Assembly: GCF_963576675.1 (NCBI RefSeq)
Contig: NC_088913.1
Location: 21,216,001 to 21,280,000 of the forward strand
Direction of reading: 5' to 3'
Origin: Euphorbia lathyris
Taxonomy: Eukaryota > Streptophyta > Magnoliopsida > Malpighiales > Euphorbiaceae
Length of the DNA stretch: 64,000 nucleotides
Below are positions 43,180 through 53,880 of this stretch, one piece after another; positions within the stretch are counted from its first letter, which is position 1; each line of letters begins with the position of its first letter. Under the pieces are notes generated by a model that saw nothing but the letters and a program-made list of their open reading frames with translations, ran no database searches and was not told where the DNA came from. The position numbers and the translations under genes are program-made.

Positions 43180-44879
43180 CGTTATAAAAACTTTGCTAGA
43201 TAAATTATTTTATTTAAGCTAATGCGGGTAAATTGAAGACGAGAAAATAAAGGAATTTAAAGTACGAAATTGACACAAGATTTGGTGAAAATTGGTATTT
43301 TATTGATGTAAAAAGGTTTGAGTACATGTGTTTGAGGTAAGCATCAAATCAAAAATGAATTACAATTGAAAAAACTTCTATACTAAACATATAGCTAATT
43401 CAATTGAAATGGAATAGCAAATCAAATACAAGGAATTGAAATGCAATTAAAATAAATTGGAATTCAACAACAAACTCGGAGCCACAATAGCTATCTCGGA
43501 TTGATGTTGAATTTTGGTGTCGGCGTAAGGTCCTTGGAGAGCTGCAACCGGTCGGGCCCGTACGGTATGTGCTTTGTGCAATGGAAAAACGTTGGTAGGC
43601 AAATGGGGCAGATTTAAACCTTAATTTCGGGAGCTTGGTTGGAGTGCTTAAGAACACGGAATTGGGCAAGTAAATAGTGTAAATTGAACTTCAGTACGTC
43701 AGGAACAACTTTGTATAAGGGATCGAAGGCTGAAATGGACTTTAAATAGACGTAATTGAGGATTGAAAATGACTGGACGAATCTGGAAAAATCTGGAAAC
43801 AGAATGTCTAAAATGATTTGAGGTGCAAAGATCAGGTTGTAAACAGAGTTTCCGGACACGGAATTAAGTGAATCAAAAGGCTAAATTGAAATTCAGGACG
43901 TCAGGAACAACTTTGTCGAAGGGATCGAAAGCAGAAAATGACGTTAAATGGATGAAAACGGGGTTTGAAAATGATTGAACGAATCTGGAAAATTACTTTG
44001 GAAAATGGAATTCTAATTGAAAATTGAGCAGAGTAACAGCAATTGAGCAGAGTAACAGCTTAGGAATGCTAAATTGAATTGAGAAACTTGGAAGGAAGGC
44101 TATTGGAACTTGAATTAAGGCTAAAGGAAGCTAAAGGAGGGATTAAAACTAAGAAAAACGAAGAACGAAAAGAAAGAACTTTGAAGAACTTGAAGAACTT
44201 AAAGAACTTAGGAGCTAAGAACTAAACTAGAAAGAGAGCATTGGAAGGGACCTTTAGAGAGGGGTTTTGTTGTGGGTTGAGTGTGTTTTTTTATGAAGGG
44301 GAGGGGGTCTATTTATAGTATTTTGGAGTGGCATTTTGGTAATTACTAAGTGGTATTTTGGTAATTATTAAGTGGCATTTTGGTAATTATTAACCAACTA
44401 ACACAACTACCTTCATGCCACATCACCCCACTACCTCAACTTCTACTAACTACCATCAACTTCCATTGACTGCTTCCAACTGTTGTCGGAAGAGACGATA
44501 CGCCCCGCGTATCCTTGGTTACGCCCTGCGTATTGGAGGTCTTGAAGCTTGTGCGTTTCGTTGATGGTATCTACGTGTGGCGCCTCTGGTGTTACGTCCC
44601 GCGTAAGAAAGTACGCGCTACATAAGAGAAGGACGCCCCGCGTGTTTGTGCTCCTGAACTTGGAACGCCTTGTTGATGCGCTTTACGCGTGGCGTATAGG
44701 AAGACACGCCCCGCGTAAAGCAGTCTCTGAAGCGGAACGTCTTCGAGTGTGTGGGATACGCCCCGCGTGTGAAAATACACGCCCCGCGTATTTGAGGTGA
44801 GCTTACGAATTGTTTTTTCTGATTTTTATTTATTATTTCCTAACAAAATATAAACTATATCCTAAATTTGACAACAAGC

Positions 44880-44926
<47 letters not shown>

Positions 44927-44950
44927 AATTTTATTTATTTTGGGCCAACA
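43180..44950 (-). repeat. 3' LTR of element C
   Basis: On the minus strand it starts TGTTGGCCCAAAATAAA at 44950, directly after a polypurine tract. U3 contains an (AT)n run (44882-44922) and about ten ACGCCCCGCGT-type motifs (44500-44790). A TATA box lies at 44310-44317 (TATAAATA). The R/U5 side runs to about 43180. The left end shows no TG/CA border, so it is probably cut at the junction with element D. A ~110 bp block around 43630-43830 is repeated imperfectly at 43850-44010. Confidence 0.6.
44882..44922. repeat. (AT)n microsatellite
   Basis: About 20 uninterrupted TA units in the U3 of element C, followed by AT-only sequence. Confidence 0.9.
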
Positions 44951-44966
44951 ATTGCCCCCCTCTTTT
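44951..44966 (-). other. Polypurine tract of element C
   Basis: On the minus strand AAAAGAGGGGGGCAAT abuts TGTTGGCCC. The GGGGGCAAT form parallels the tract of elements A and B (GTAGGGGCAAC). Confidence 0.65.
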
Positions 44967-45593
44967 GTGCATAAATGAAGTAGCGAAAATAAAATTTATG
45001 TACAAAAGAAGTTTTATTAAATATTTTCTCTTTTTAAGATAATAGAGAAAAGAATCCTGCAGGATTTTTGGAATTTGAATTCCTTAGAACTCTCCATCTT
45101 AACCTGTCTACAACTCTTCTTCCTCTTTTGTTATTCTTTTTTTTTTTGTTTCTGCCATTTTCTTTTCCCCAAGCTCAAGAACACTCAGAATCAGTCTCTC
45201 AAGCATGGGTATGCAATCTATTTTTCTTCTTTATTTCTTTCTTTTTGATTTTTCTTTTGCTTTTGTGTGTGTAGAATCACATTTTATGAGAAAATAAATT
45301 GAATTGGAATAAAACATAAGAATTTTAGAGCTATTACGTGGAGATGGAATTGTATTGCTGAAATTTGCATCTGTCTGTCACAGCTGCGGACTCATATTCT
45401 GACACCATTCGCGCTGATTCTCGCCTAGGCATAACCCTTGGTTTGCAGGAGGTAATTTTTGTGATTTCATGATCATGTATTTGAAGTTAGCATCCATAGG
45501 CTTTGATTGATTGTGTTTATACTTCAATTTGAGGATAGTGTCTTTACTATTAGCCCTGTTGCTGCGAGTAATTCCCCTTTACCCCCGTATCCC

Positions 45594-48067
45594 ATGAGCA
45601 GTTCTACCGAATTGGCCCTCCATAGAAAAACTTATCAATTCCCTGCAAGTAAGAAAGGACTGATATTTCCTCGCTGTTACGTTGGATGGAATGACCTTGT
45701 AGATCGCCTAGAGCCAAGATACGCGAGTGTTTGGAACTAAGTTGGCATTAGGGATTTTATTCGTCTGACCCGTCATGAAATTACTCCTTGTGTGAATGTA
45801 CTGGAGGGGGTGCTGAATTATTGGTCGCCAGTGTGTAATTCGTTGATCCTTCCGCTGGGTCACATGTCTATCACCTTACGTGATGTAGTGGCTTTGACGG
45901 GGTTGCCTATTATCGGAGAGGAGGTCCCGAGTTGTGTTGAGACGAATGCGTTTCCTGAAGTGAAGGCTATCTTATCCAAAGAGGCCGGGACTTATGTCCA
46001 AATGATCAGAAGGAAATTGGACAAGAGGGAATTGGATGATGAGGATCATGTGCATTTTCTGTGGATGATGCTTAGCAATTATATTTTTGAGCCGTTAGGC
46101 CTCAGACCTACTGCAGAAATATTGATCATTGCTAAGGCTCTGGCTTCGGGCCGTCGTTTAGCTCTTGGCACTATGTTGTTGGCCTCAACATTCCACCGTC
46201 TAGCTCTTACTGTTGAGGATAGACCATTCATAAAACCTATAGGCGGTTTGTGGCTGCTGCAGCTGTGGCTTTTTATTTATTTCCCTCATCTGGCCACTGC
46301 CTCATCAATGGAGACTTCGGGACATCTTGGCGTGGACCTTTGCTACAGCTCTTCGAGTTTGGCTGTTAGTGTAGTTGTGAGATTTCTTCGTACTCTAGTG
46401 CCATCTACTCATAACAAGCTGTTTCTTTTTTGGGAAAAAGATAACTCGTGTCTACCATCTTAGGCTCTCTCTTACTTGTCCGCTGCCCCCCATGAAGGTG
46501 CTGAATGGTGGATGACGGTATGTGCGACACGTCGGTTACACCATGGAGTGAACCGAACTAGAATCTCTCGCTCATCAAACCCTGGTCTGACCTTATATGC
46601 ACCCTGTCTTTGGGCCCGTCAGTTAGGCTTTTTCCAATCTATCCCGGGGCAACTCCCATTTCCTACCCCTTCACAGCGGTGTGGGGATAGTAATGAAGAC
46701 ATAGCTGCTGCGGTTCTGGATGCGGGATATGATCAGGGGCCACTTCTGCTTGGATCGGATCAACCTTCGTTTGATGCTTGGTGGGAGACTGTTTTTCAGC
46801 ATTGTATCCCTCCTGTTGGTAAGCTCTTTTATTTATTGTTTTATTATTTTCATTTTTCTATATATATATATTATTTTTTTTTTGTAGACTCAAGCGGTAG
46901 CTCAGGGAAAGACAACAATCCGAATTCCCTAGCTCCGAATGAGCTTGACGCCAATGACAAGGGGAAAGGAAAGGCAATCATGATGGATGAAGGAGAGCGG
47001 GTGGATATTGCTGCAGGGCCTTCCGCGAGACAAATGGAAGAAGAAGACGACTCCGACGAGGGCCTATACTTCGGTTTTGAGGATGAGACGTCGGATCAAC
47101 TGGGGGCACGTTGGAACCTGACGTCTTCGCTCGGCACTTTGTCTCTGGACGAGGACTCGACTGAGGTGGCTATGACTCCATTGCAACTTCCGGCACGAAC
47201 CCATCTTCCTTCCGCGTCTTCTCTGAACCGACTGGTCCTTGCGCCATTGTCTCAGGTTTGTATGATCTTGCTAATCTGTTACTTATGAGTCCTGCTTGAG
47301 ATAAATTGTTTAGATTGATTGATTTAATTGCTGAAAATATGGCAGGAATCAGCCCTTGCGCGTCCTTTGTTGGTCCCTGTCAGTCTTAAAGCTGATAATC
47401 CTTTTGCCGGCTTGGATTTTTCATTTTTGAAAGGACCGTCTACTGTTGCAGCTGATTCATCCTTGCCTAATGATGACTCGTTGAGTGACGCTCGTGCTAA
47501 TCTTAGCAAGCTCGTTGCTTCTCCTCTTGATTCCTGGACTCCCACCCGTATTGCAAGGGCAATGACTGATTTTGATCTAATGATGGGTGCGTGTGCTCAT
47601 CCTTTCAAGACTGAGCTGTTGAAATCCACCAAGAATCATGTGTTGTTTGCTATCAGTCCTATGTTACTGAGAAAAACGTGGCAGCGGGTCTTGCAGCTCG
47701 GGTTAGATCAAACATGGCGGAGCTCGAGTCCTATAGTAAGAAATTTAATGCTTTGGTTGACGCTGAAGAAGCGGATAGGCAACGGTTAGCCAAAATTACA
47801 GCTGTAGATGAGCGTCTTTTGGTGTTGGAGAAGGAGGTGGCTGAAGCTCGAGCGTCTAAAGCGGAAATGGTTAGAGCTAGTTCCGGGTTTAGAGCTTATT
47901 TCCCGCGGATGGAGGAAGAGCTGGCTCGTGAGAAAGATCGATTGGCCAATCATTATGATGAGATGCTGGCATGGCACCGACAGAGCGAGCAACACAAAGA
48001 GGCTGCCTCCAAACTTTATGAATCTTGGGCAAAATACCCGAAGCCTGATTTTTGTTTGTTTCTGTGA
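45594..48067 (+). pseudogene. Antisense PMD gene in element C (three exons)
   Basis: Plus-strand exons 45594-46818, 46888-47255 and 47346-48067 join in frame (phase 1, then 0). Exon 1 carries the PMD: RCYVGWNDLVDRL, LPLGHMSITLRDVVALTGLP, then VHFLWMMLSNYIFEPLG. The WWETVFQ segment ends it. Exon 2 is acidic (EEEDDSDEGLYFGFEDE). Exon 3 ends in a coiled coil (RSNMAELESYSKKF, ERLLVLEKEVAEARASKAEM). Defects: TAA at 45738-45740, TAG at 46461-46463, and a frameshift near 47650. An upstream exon (about 45380-45451, AADSYSDTIRADSRLG) may exist. Strand is opposite to the element's integrase. The overall plan (PMD, acidic or variable linker, coiled coil) is the same as in element A, while the sequence is clearly different. 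Confidence 0.72.
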
Positions 48068-48741
48068 GGTATGTTCACGGGTTGCCCGTACTTTCCCTCT
48101 TTGTTTTGAGTTTGTACGCTCATTCTTTTATTTATTTATTTGTGTAGCACAAATGGACATTATTTTGTGAGTTGATTGCCGCTTGAACATTTGCTAGGTC
48201 ATCTATATTTTTTTTATTTGTGGCCATGGCACACTTATTCTTTTATTGATGAACATTTATAGCACTTGCAAAGACAATATATAAATGCTTTGAAAAATTG
48301 TAAATGCCTAGAAAAAGAGCGCATACGCCCTGCGTGTACATGGATACGCCCCGTGTATTTGTGCTCCTGATCCTGAAGCGCTTTCTCAATGATGAATACG
48401 CGTGGCGTCTTTGATTTTACGCCCCGCGTATTCTCACTCCTGGAGTACATCTTCTATGCACGTCCGGTACACGTCCTGCGTCTTTGGGGCACGCCCTGCG
48501 TATTGTCAAATACGCCCTGCGTATTTGAGCTTCTGATCTTGGAGCATCTAAAGAAGAAATTTACGCGTGGCGTCTTTGGCATTACGCCGCGCGTAAATGA
48601 GCCTCTGGGGTGTGACTTTCATGCGTGCCTGAGTCACGCCCTGCGTGAAATAAAGACGCCCTGCGTATTTGGCTTTTTGAGCTGTCCTTCGGGATGTGCT
48701 TCCTCTACGCCTTATTGGCTGGCTACTTCGCACATTACATA
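48068..48741. other. Spacer with GC-rich ACGCCCCGCGT module, element C
   Basis: No gene. 48320-48670 contains about eleven ACGCC[CT][CT]GCGT motifs with the intervening phrases TTTGTGCTCCTGATC and TACGCGTGGCGTCTTTG. The same composite unit occurs in the U3 of this element and in element D. Confidence 0.65.
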
Positions 48742-48989
48742 TTACGTGTTGTGCATGACGCTCCCATCGGTTCCTGTGTTAATTACGTCCCACATACTTT
48801 GGAAATATTTCTTCAAGTATTTGCCGATAATGTATCTCCTGTGTGGTTCTCCGCCCAAGCTCTTCAACCAATACGCGTTCCCGGGAAGCACCTTGTGGAT
48901 TTGAAATGGTCCTTCCCAGTTGGGCGACCACTTCCCAAGCTCACGGTCTTTCGTCCCGATTGGAAGAATTAGCTTCCACACTAGCTCGC
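48742..48989 (-). pseudogene. Integrase C-terminus of element C, cut by element B
   Basis: On the minus strand 82 codons from 48989 read KLILPIGTKDRELGKW, PNWEGPFQIHKVLPGNAYWL and HRRYIIGKYLKKYFQSMWD before TAA at 48742. The PNWEGPF..K.....AY.L motif and the RYI.GKYLKKYF end are typical of Ty3/Gypsy Tat-type integrase tails. Element B starts exactly at 48990, so the rest of pol is outside the window, beyond B. The frame continues into B's LTR only by chance. Confidence 0.8.
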
Positions 48990-49129
48990 TGTAGACACCG
49001 AGTCGGAGGACCTGTGACGAAAACCTAAAAGCAAGACGGTCGAAGCGATTGATTCCGGAAGTTTTGAAAAATATATAAAGAATAATAAGCGGAGGAAAAT
49101 TAACGGCACGGCACGGGCACGTAACGGCA

Positions 49130-49683
49130 TCCCGCACGCGGACGACGATGGTCGAACGCCCGCTTGACGGCTCGAGACGTGCGCGCGGCGTCCGTCGGAC
49201 GCACCGCGAGTGGCACGCTCTCGACGTCTGAGCAATGCCTGGGACCGCTGGCGGTGCGCGCCCTCGTGGGCCGTTGAGCGCACGTGCCTGGCAGCGTGAG
49301 GCGCACGTTCGGCGGCCGCGACGTGCAAGCGTCTGGTTGCGCGGAACGCGCGCTCGGTGGCCACGAAGTGCACGCGTCCAACGGTGCGGGGCACGCCCCG
49401 AGGGTCGCCGAGCGGGCACCCAACCACGTCAAGCGAACGCCCAACGCGTCGGGCGGACGCCCGACGAGGATTGGGCGCGGGCGCCCAACCTCGCGTTGGG
49501 CGCTCGCCCAACGCCGTTGGGCGATCGCCCAACATTGTTGGGCGGCCGCCCAACTATTGTTGGGTGGCCGCCCAACAAGGTTGGGCGGTAGCCCAACACT
49601 AGGTTGGGCGGCCGCCCAATCACAATGGGCGACGCCTAATTTTTTTTGGGCGACGCCCAATTTTTTTTGGGCGTCGCCCATTG
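49130..49683. repeat. GC-rich palindrome island in element B 5' LTR
   Basis: At least seven dyads of the form TTGGGCGNNCGCCCAA lie at 49430-49620, with centres GGCC, GATC, CTCG and others. Two hairpins of TGGGCGACGCCCAA type with T8 spacers (49625-49681) follow, ending 20 bp before the TATA box. This is the longest dyad array of the family in the window. The 49130-49430 part has degenerate CpG-rich repeats. Confidence 0.85.
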
Positions 49684-49702
49684 TTCCGGGATCCGTTTCT
49701 CT

Positions 49703-49709
49703 ATATAAG
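49703..49709 (+). promoter_or_regulatory. TATA box of element B 5' LTR
   Basis: TATATAA in the context TTCTCTATATAAGGGCACGG, immediately downstream of the palindrome array. The same box is at 63547-63553 in the 3' LTR. Confidence 0.7.
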
Positions 49710-52022
49710 GGCACGGATCCCAAGGTGAAAAAAGAGAGGAAGGTTTTTTGAGGAGGCCTTTTTTGGGGGGAAAAACTTTCTCACTCTAAACATTTTTAGA
49801 GAGAGAGAGAGTGGATTTTTTTGAGAAAAATATTTTTTTCTCAAAAATTCCAAATTTCCTAAGTTCAATTTTTATTAAAATCGGGAGCTCGCGGTTCGTG
49901 GAATCAATCGGCTTCGACTTTCAGATACCGAATCAAAGGTATTATCCGAGGACTAGACTCTTTATTCCTTTAGTCATTTATTTATTTTGTCACGTTTTAT
50001 TTAGTTAGCGTATTTATTTAATTTTCGTTTCGTGTTAAATAAAATTCGGTTTTGTTTTAAAATAAAAACCTCGTTTTGGATATCCCAATACGAACCATGA
50101 TCTGATAAAAAAGGTAGTTCGGGTATCGAAAATGTTGTAATTATAAGTTTTTTTATTTAAAAGAGGTTTCCAAATAACGTTTTAAAATAAAAACATCGTT
50201 TTAGGAACTTCCGTTTTCGACTATGATCCATCTTTGGTAGTTCGGAAGTCCAAAACGATTGAATTAGATTTAATTTAATGTTTTTGACCAAATCTGGAAA
50301 ATATTGGAGTGCTGCTGTAATTTGCCAATTCTGTCACTAAAGGCTGTTTACCGACGGATTTTCCGTCGGTAAATCTGCCAAAATGTAAAAAATGCCATTT
50401 CGGTCCCCTTTTCTTAACTTTTAGACTGTTAATCCTTAGTATATATATATATATATATAATTATGTAATATATGATTTTCAAATTGTTTTAGAATTTTAA
50501 CATATATAATTATTTTAGAAGAGTGGTGTTCCATTTTATTTTTATAAATGTATGTATTATTTTCTCTTTTTTTATCATTATTTATTTAAGTCACATTAAA
50601 ATCTATTTTAAATGTTATTTACTTGGGTATTTTGTGAGACAATTAGTAGATATTAGGGAATAAACATATAGTCTTTTTGACATTAAAATTATATTAGTTA
50701 TGTATATATATATATATATAGTTTTGGAATATATTTGGGTTATGTTAATTATTGACAAATAGAGTTATTTTGAGTGATAAATGCTATTTTCTTATTTATG
50801 AATTTTATCTTCTATTTTCATATATTTAAAGTATAAATATATTATTTTCATTACTCTTTCTTATATATGTATTGGATAGTATACTTTCTTTTACTCTTAT
50901 TTTATGTCTTTTGGGCTAAAATGTGTAAATATATATCTATATTATTTTCTTTATTTCTTTTGGTCATTTATAAGTCCATGTTTCAAATGGGCTTCACTTG
51001 GAAAAATTAATTTTTGGGCCTAAATGTGTTTATTGATGTAATTATAATAGTTAGAGAGTCCATTAAATAAGTGGGGAAAATAAGTCACAAAAAGAGAGTT
51101 TTCAATTAAATTATTTAAGCTAATGAGCTTTCTTAGATCTCTAATGTAGATAAATAGAGTCATTTTGGTTGATATTTCAAATCGTCTTCAAAACACCACG
51201 TTTTAAAACCTTAGTCCGTTCCAACGACGGATTAAGCGAACATTGTAATCAAAATCGTTTTCTTTGTTAATAATGGAGATTTTGAATCGCTTTCTTAATG
51301 AATTTGTACAAAATAAAATTGACTTGTATGTTTAACCACGTTTTCTTATTAAAAGGCTTTTACTTTAACGTTTTCAATTACTCGAGTCGTTCCAACGGCG
51401 ATTCGGGTAAGCTTCATCAAACGGGGTTTTAAAACGCACCTAAATCGTTCCAACGGCGATTAAGGTGCGAACCCTGTAATAAACATCGTTTTGGGGAAAT
51501 AAGTTAATGTAGAATAGACACACAACATAACATTTAAATACGGTTGTAAATAAATCACTTCTTTCTTCCCCCTCTCTGTGTATGTATAAACATAAATGGG
51601 TGATTCTTTACTGATGTGGCTTTTTCAATATCATATGCTCAAAATGGTTTCCAAAAAGAGAAAGAAAAGGGTTTCAAATGAATTTTAAACTTAAAGAAGT
51701 ATACGATTAGTCCGTTATCGCCTAACATGCTGAGTAGGAGGCCGGTGGTTCATAACCGGACGATGTCGGGGTGCCTAGTAGCCTTTCTCCGGAAAGGAGC
51801 TAGCCTTCTCAGCTCGTACCTAAGTTTCCCGAACGCAAGGGATCGGTGTTCATTTTCCCATTCGTGGGTGGCGACTCTTCCATATCTCCGAGCTCCGGTC
51901 CTGTCGAGCAGCTTGATTCCGCGATTGGTTGCTTTCGGCGCCAATCACCGCTTACGTCGCCATGAGGTTGTCCACCCCCCGATCCGCCCGGGAGATTAGG
52001 CCGCGGCACCTCGTCTAACAAG

Positions 52023-52042
52023 TGGCGACTCTGCTGGGGAAG
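52023..52042 (+). other. Primer-binding site of element B
   Basis: TGGCGACTCTGCTGGGGAAG lies two bases after the 5' LTR end and is identical to that of element A. Confidence 0.75.
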
Positions 52043-53880
52043 CGAGAAATTTGATTCCGGAAGGCATGCACTAAGCCCTTAACGGGGACGGATCATTTTA
52101 CTTCTTTTCGTATGCATACATGTGCATTATTGCAAACCCTTTGGGTAATTTCCGCGAAACCTCTAGCGAGAGTCCATTCGTCGCTCGAAAGAGGCTAGCG
52201 TAAGTTCCCCCTTACAGTAAGGCGCCAGAGGGTCCCCATCCATTCGTTAGGGGCGAATCTGTGCGGTCCTATGAGGTCCCGCGGTCAGCCGTGTCAGCAT
52301 ATAATAGCCTTAGAAGTTTCCATAGGATTACCCGTTACTATTTTTGATGTGATAAATGAATCGGTTCGTGTTTTCAAACCGCCATGATACGTGTCTAATC
52401 CTAAATTATGTAAAGAAAATGAGACGATGCGTTAATATATACTCATGAATCGACATACTAATTACCCTAAAACATCGAAACGATTTGAACTAAAGACGAC
52501 TTAGTCATCTCATATGAATGAACATGTGCGGCCCGCCTTGTCCCTTTCGGTGTCCCGACGAAGGCACGTGTTCAGGAAATGCGTTATGACGTAAGCACGT
52601 ATTAGTATGAATCGGTTCGGTGTTAAGGATAATTACATTTCGATACAAAAGACTATATTAACAATAGCCGTTATTCACATTCTTTAAATAAATTAGGATA
52701 AAACGAGATCAAGACGAAACGAAAACAAAGAACATTTCTGTTTCGAACGACCTTGTTGTAACGTGAAAAGTTTCGCACAAGTAGCCCGTCCATTCCGAAT
52801 GAAAGACGAGCTTTTACGTTATGCCTCGTGTCGTCCTTAAGAGAAATGGATGTGTCCGTACAGATGACTAAGGAAATAAAGAAGAAAAAAATGAACTAAA
52901 CGATGAAAATCATTTCGAATCTACGATATATATCAATACCGAGAGTAGTTAAAGAAAATAAACCAATGTCGTTGAATACGTGCCTCGGACGAGTGTATAC
53001 ACCGTTTAAAATCTCGAAGCCGAATTAAGCCAAACCATATAATTGCGCCATATGGACGAGACTGCGGGTTTTGACTAACGACTCGATCATTTCGACCGTT
53101 ACCAAAACTGCAAGAAATATGGCCCGATGTACGTGTTTGCTTAAATCGTGCCTAAAGGAAAGAGAACGGTGATGTCCTCGCTTTGAATAAGCATGCGATT
53201 CAACGAAATGTTGATTTTCTATAACCACACTAAGATGATATATCCCGTGGATTGGGAAAAACAACGAATTGTTGCTAGCCGAAAGGTTACCGTGCGCTCA
53301 AAATAAGACTCACCGTCTTTCACGTAGCAAAATGAGCAAACGAATCCTCGACGCTAAGAACAAACACGTTACACGATGAGTCCGTTCGCTAAAATAAAAT
53401 CCATAAGTGATTCCATCACTAAATAAACACGTGGTTACGTCTCTCGATAGATCCAAAAGATCCCGTTGTAATCCAAAAATCGAGACATGAACCCACGTGA
53501 ATAAAAGGGAACGAGTCAATGACAATAACGAACGATTGAACTAGAAGAGTAACTCGAACCGTGTCTAAAAACTGAGATGCGCTCAAAGGGAGTCAAAACC
53601 CGAATTAATGCGTCTCACAAAAGGACAAAAGACGAGTTATTCTGAAAGAACAATCCAACTTGGTCGATTTCTTAGTCACTAAACGTGGATACGTCAAAAC
53701 GAACTGTATTGTCTGATGGATGATTTACTTTTCTGCAATAATCGACGGCATCACGCGTCCCCTGGACCACGATGTGAGCCCATACCAAAATCCTAGGAAA
53801 GAGACTTGGACCAACGAGTGTGTGGAGGAATAAGGATGGAAGAGAGATGATGTGATGAATGTGATTGTTATCTAACATTT
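52043..53880 (+). other. Element B 5' leader, first part
   Basis: It aligns with the element A leader (35000-36864, reversed) almost throughout. Small minus-strand frames in it match frames of the same region in A but have no domains and no coding constraint that I can see. Confidence 0.7.

Larger units (their letters stand above)
48990..52020 (+). repeat. Element B 5' LTR (3031 bp)
   Basis: From TGTAGACACCGAGTCGG to CTCGTCTAACA. Palindrome island 49130-49683, TATA box TATATAA (49703-49709) inside CTCTATATAAGGGCACGG, hairpin TTTACCGACGG/CCGTCGGTAAA near 50348-50375, and three stem-loops with loop TTCCAACGG at 51210-51236, 51383-51405 and 51435-51469. Sequence and order match element A's LTRs reversed, with many substitutions in the AT-rich parts. 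Confidence 0.92.
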
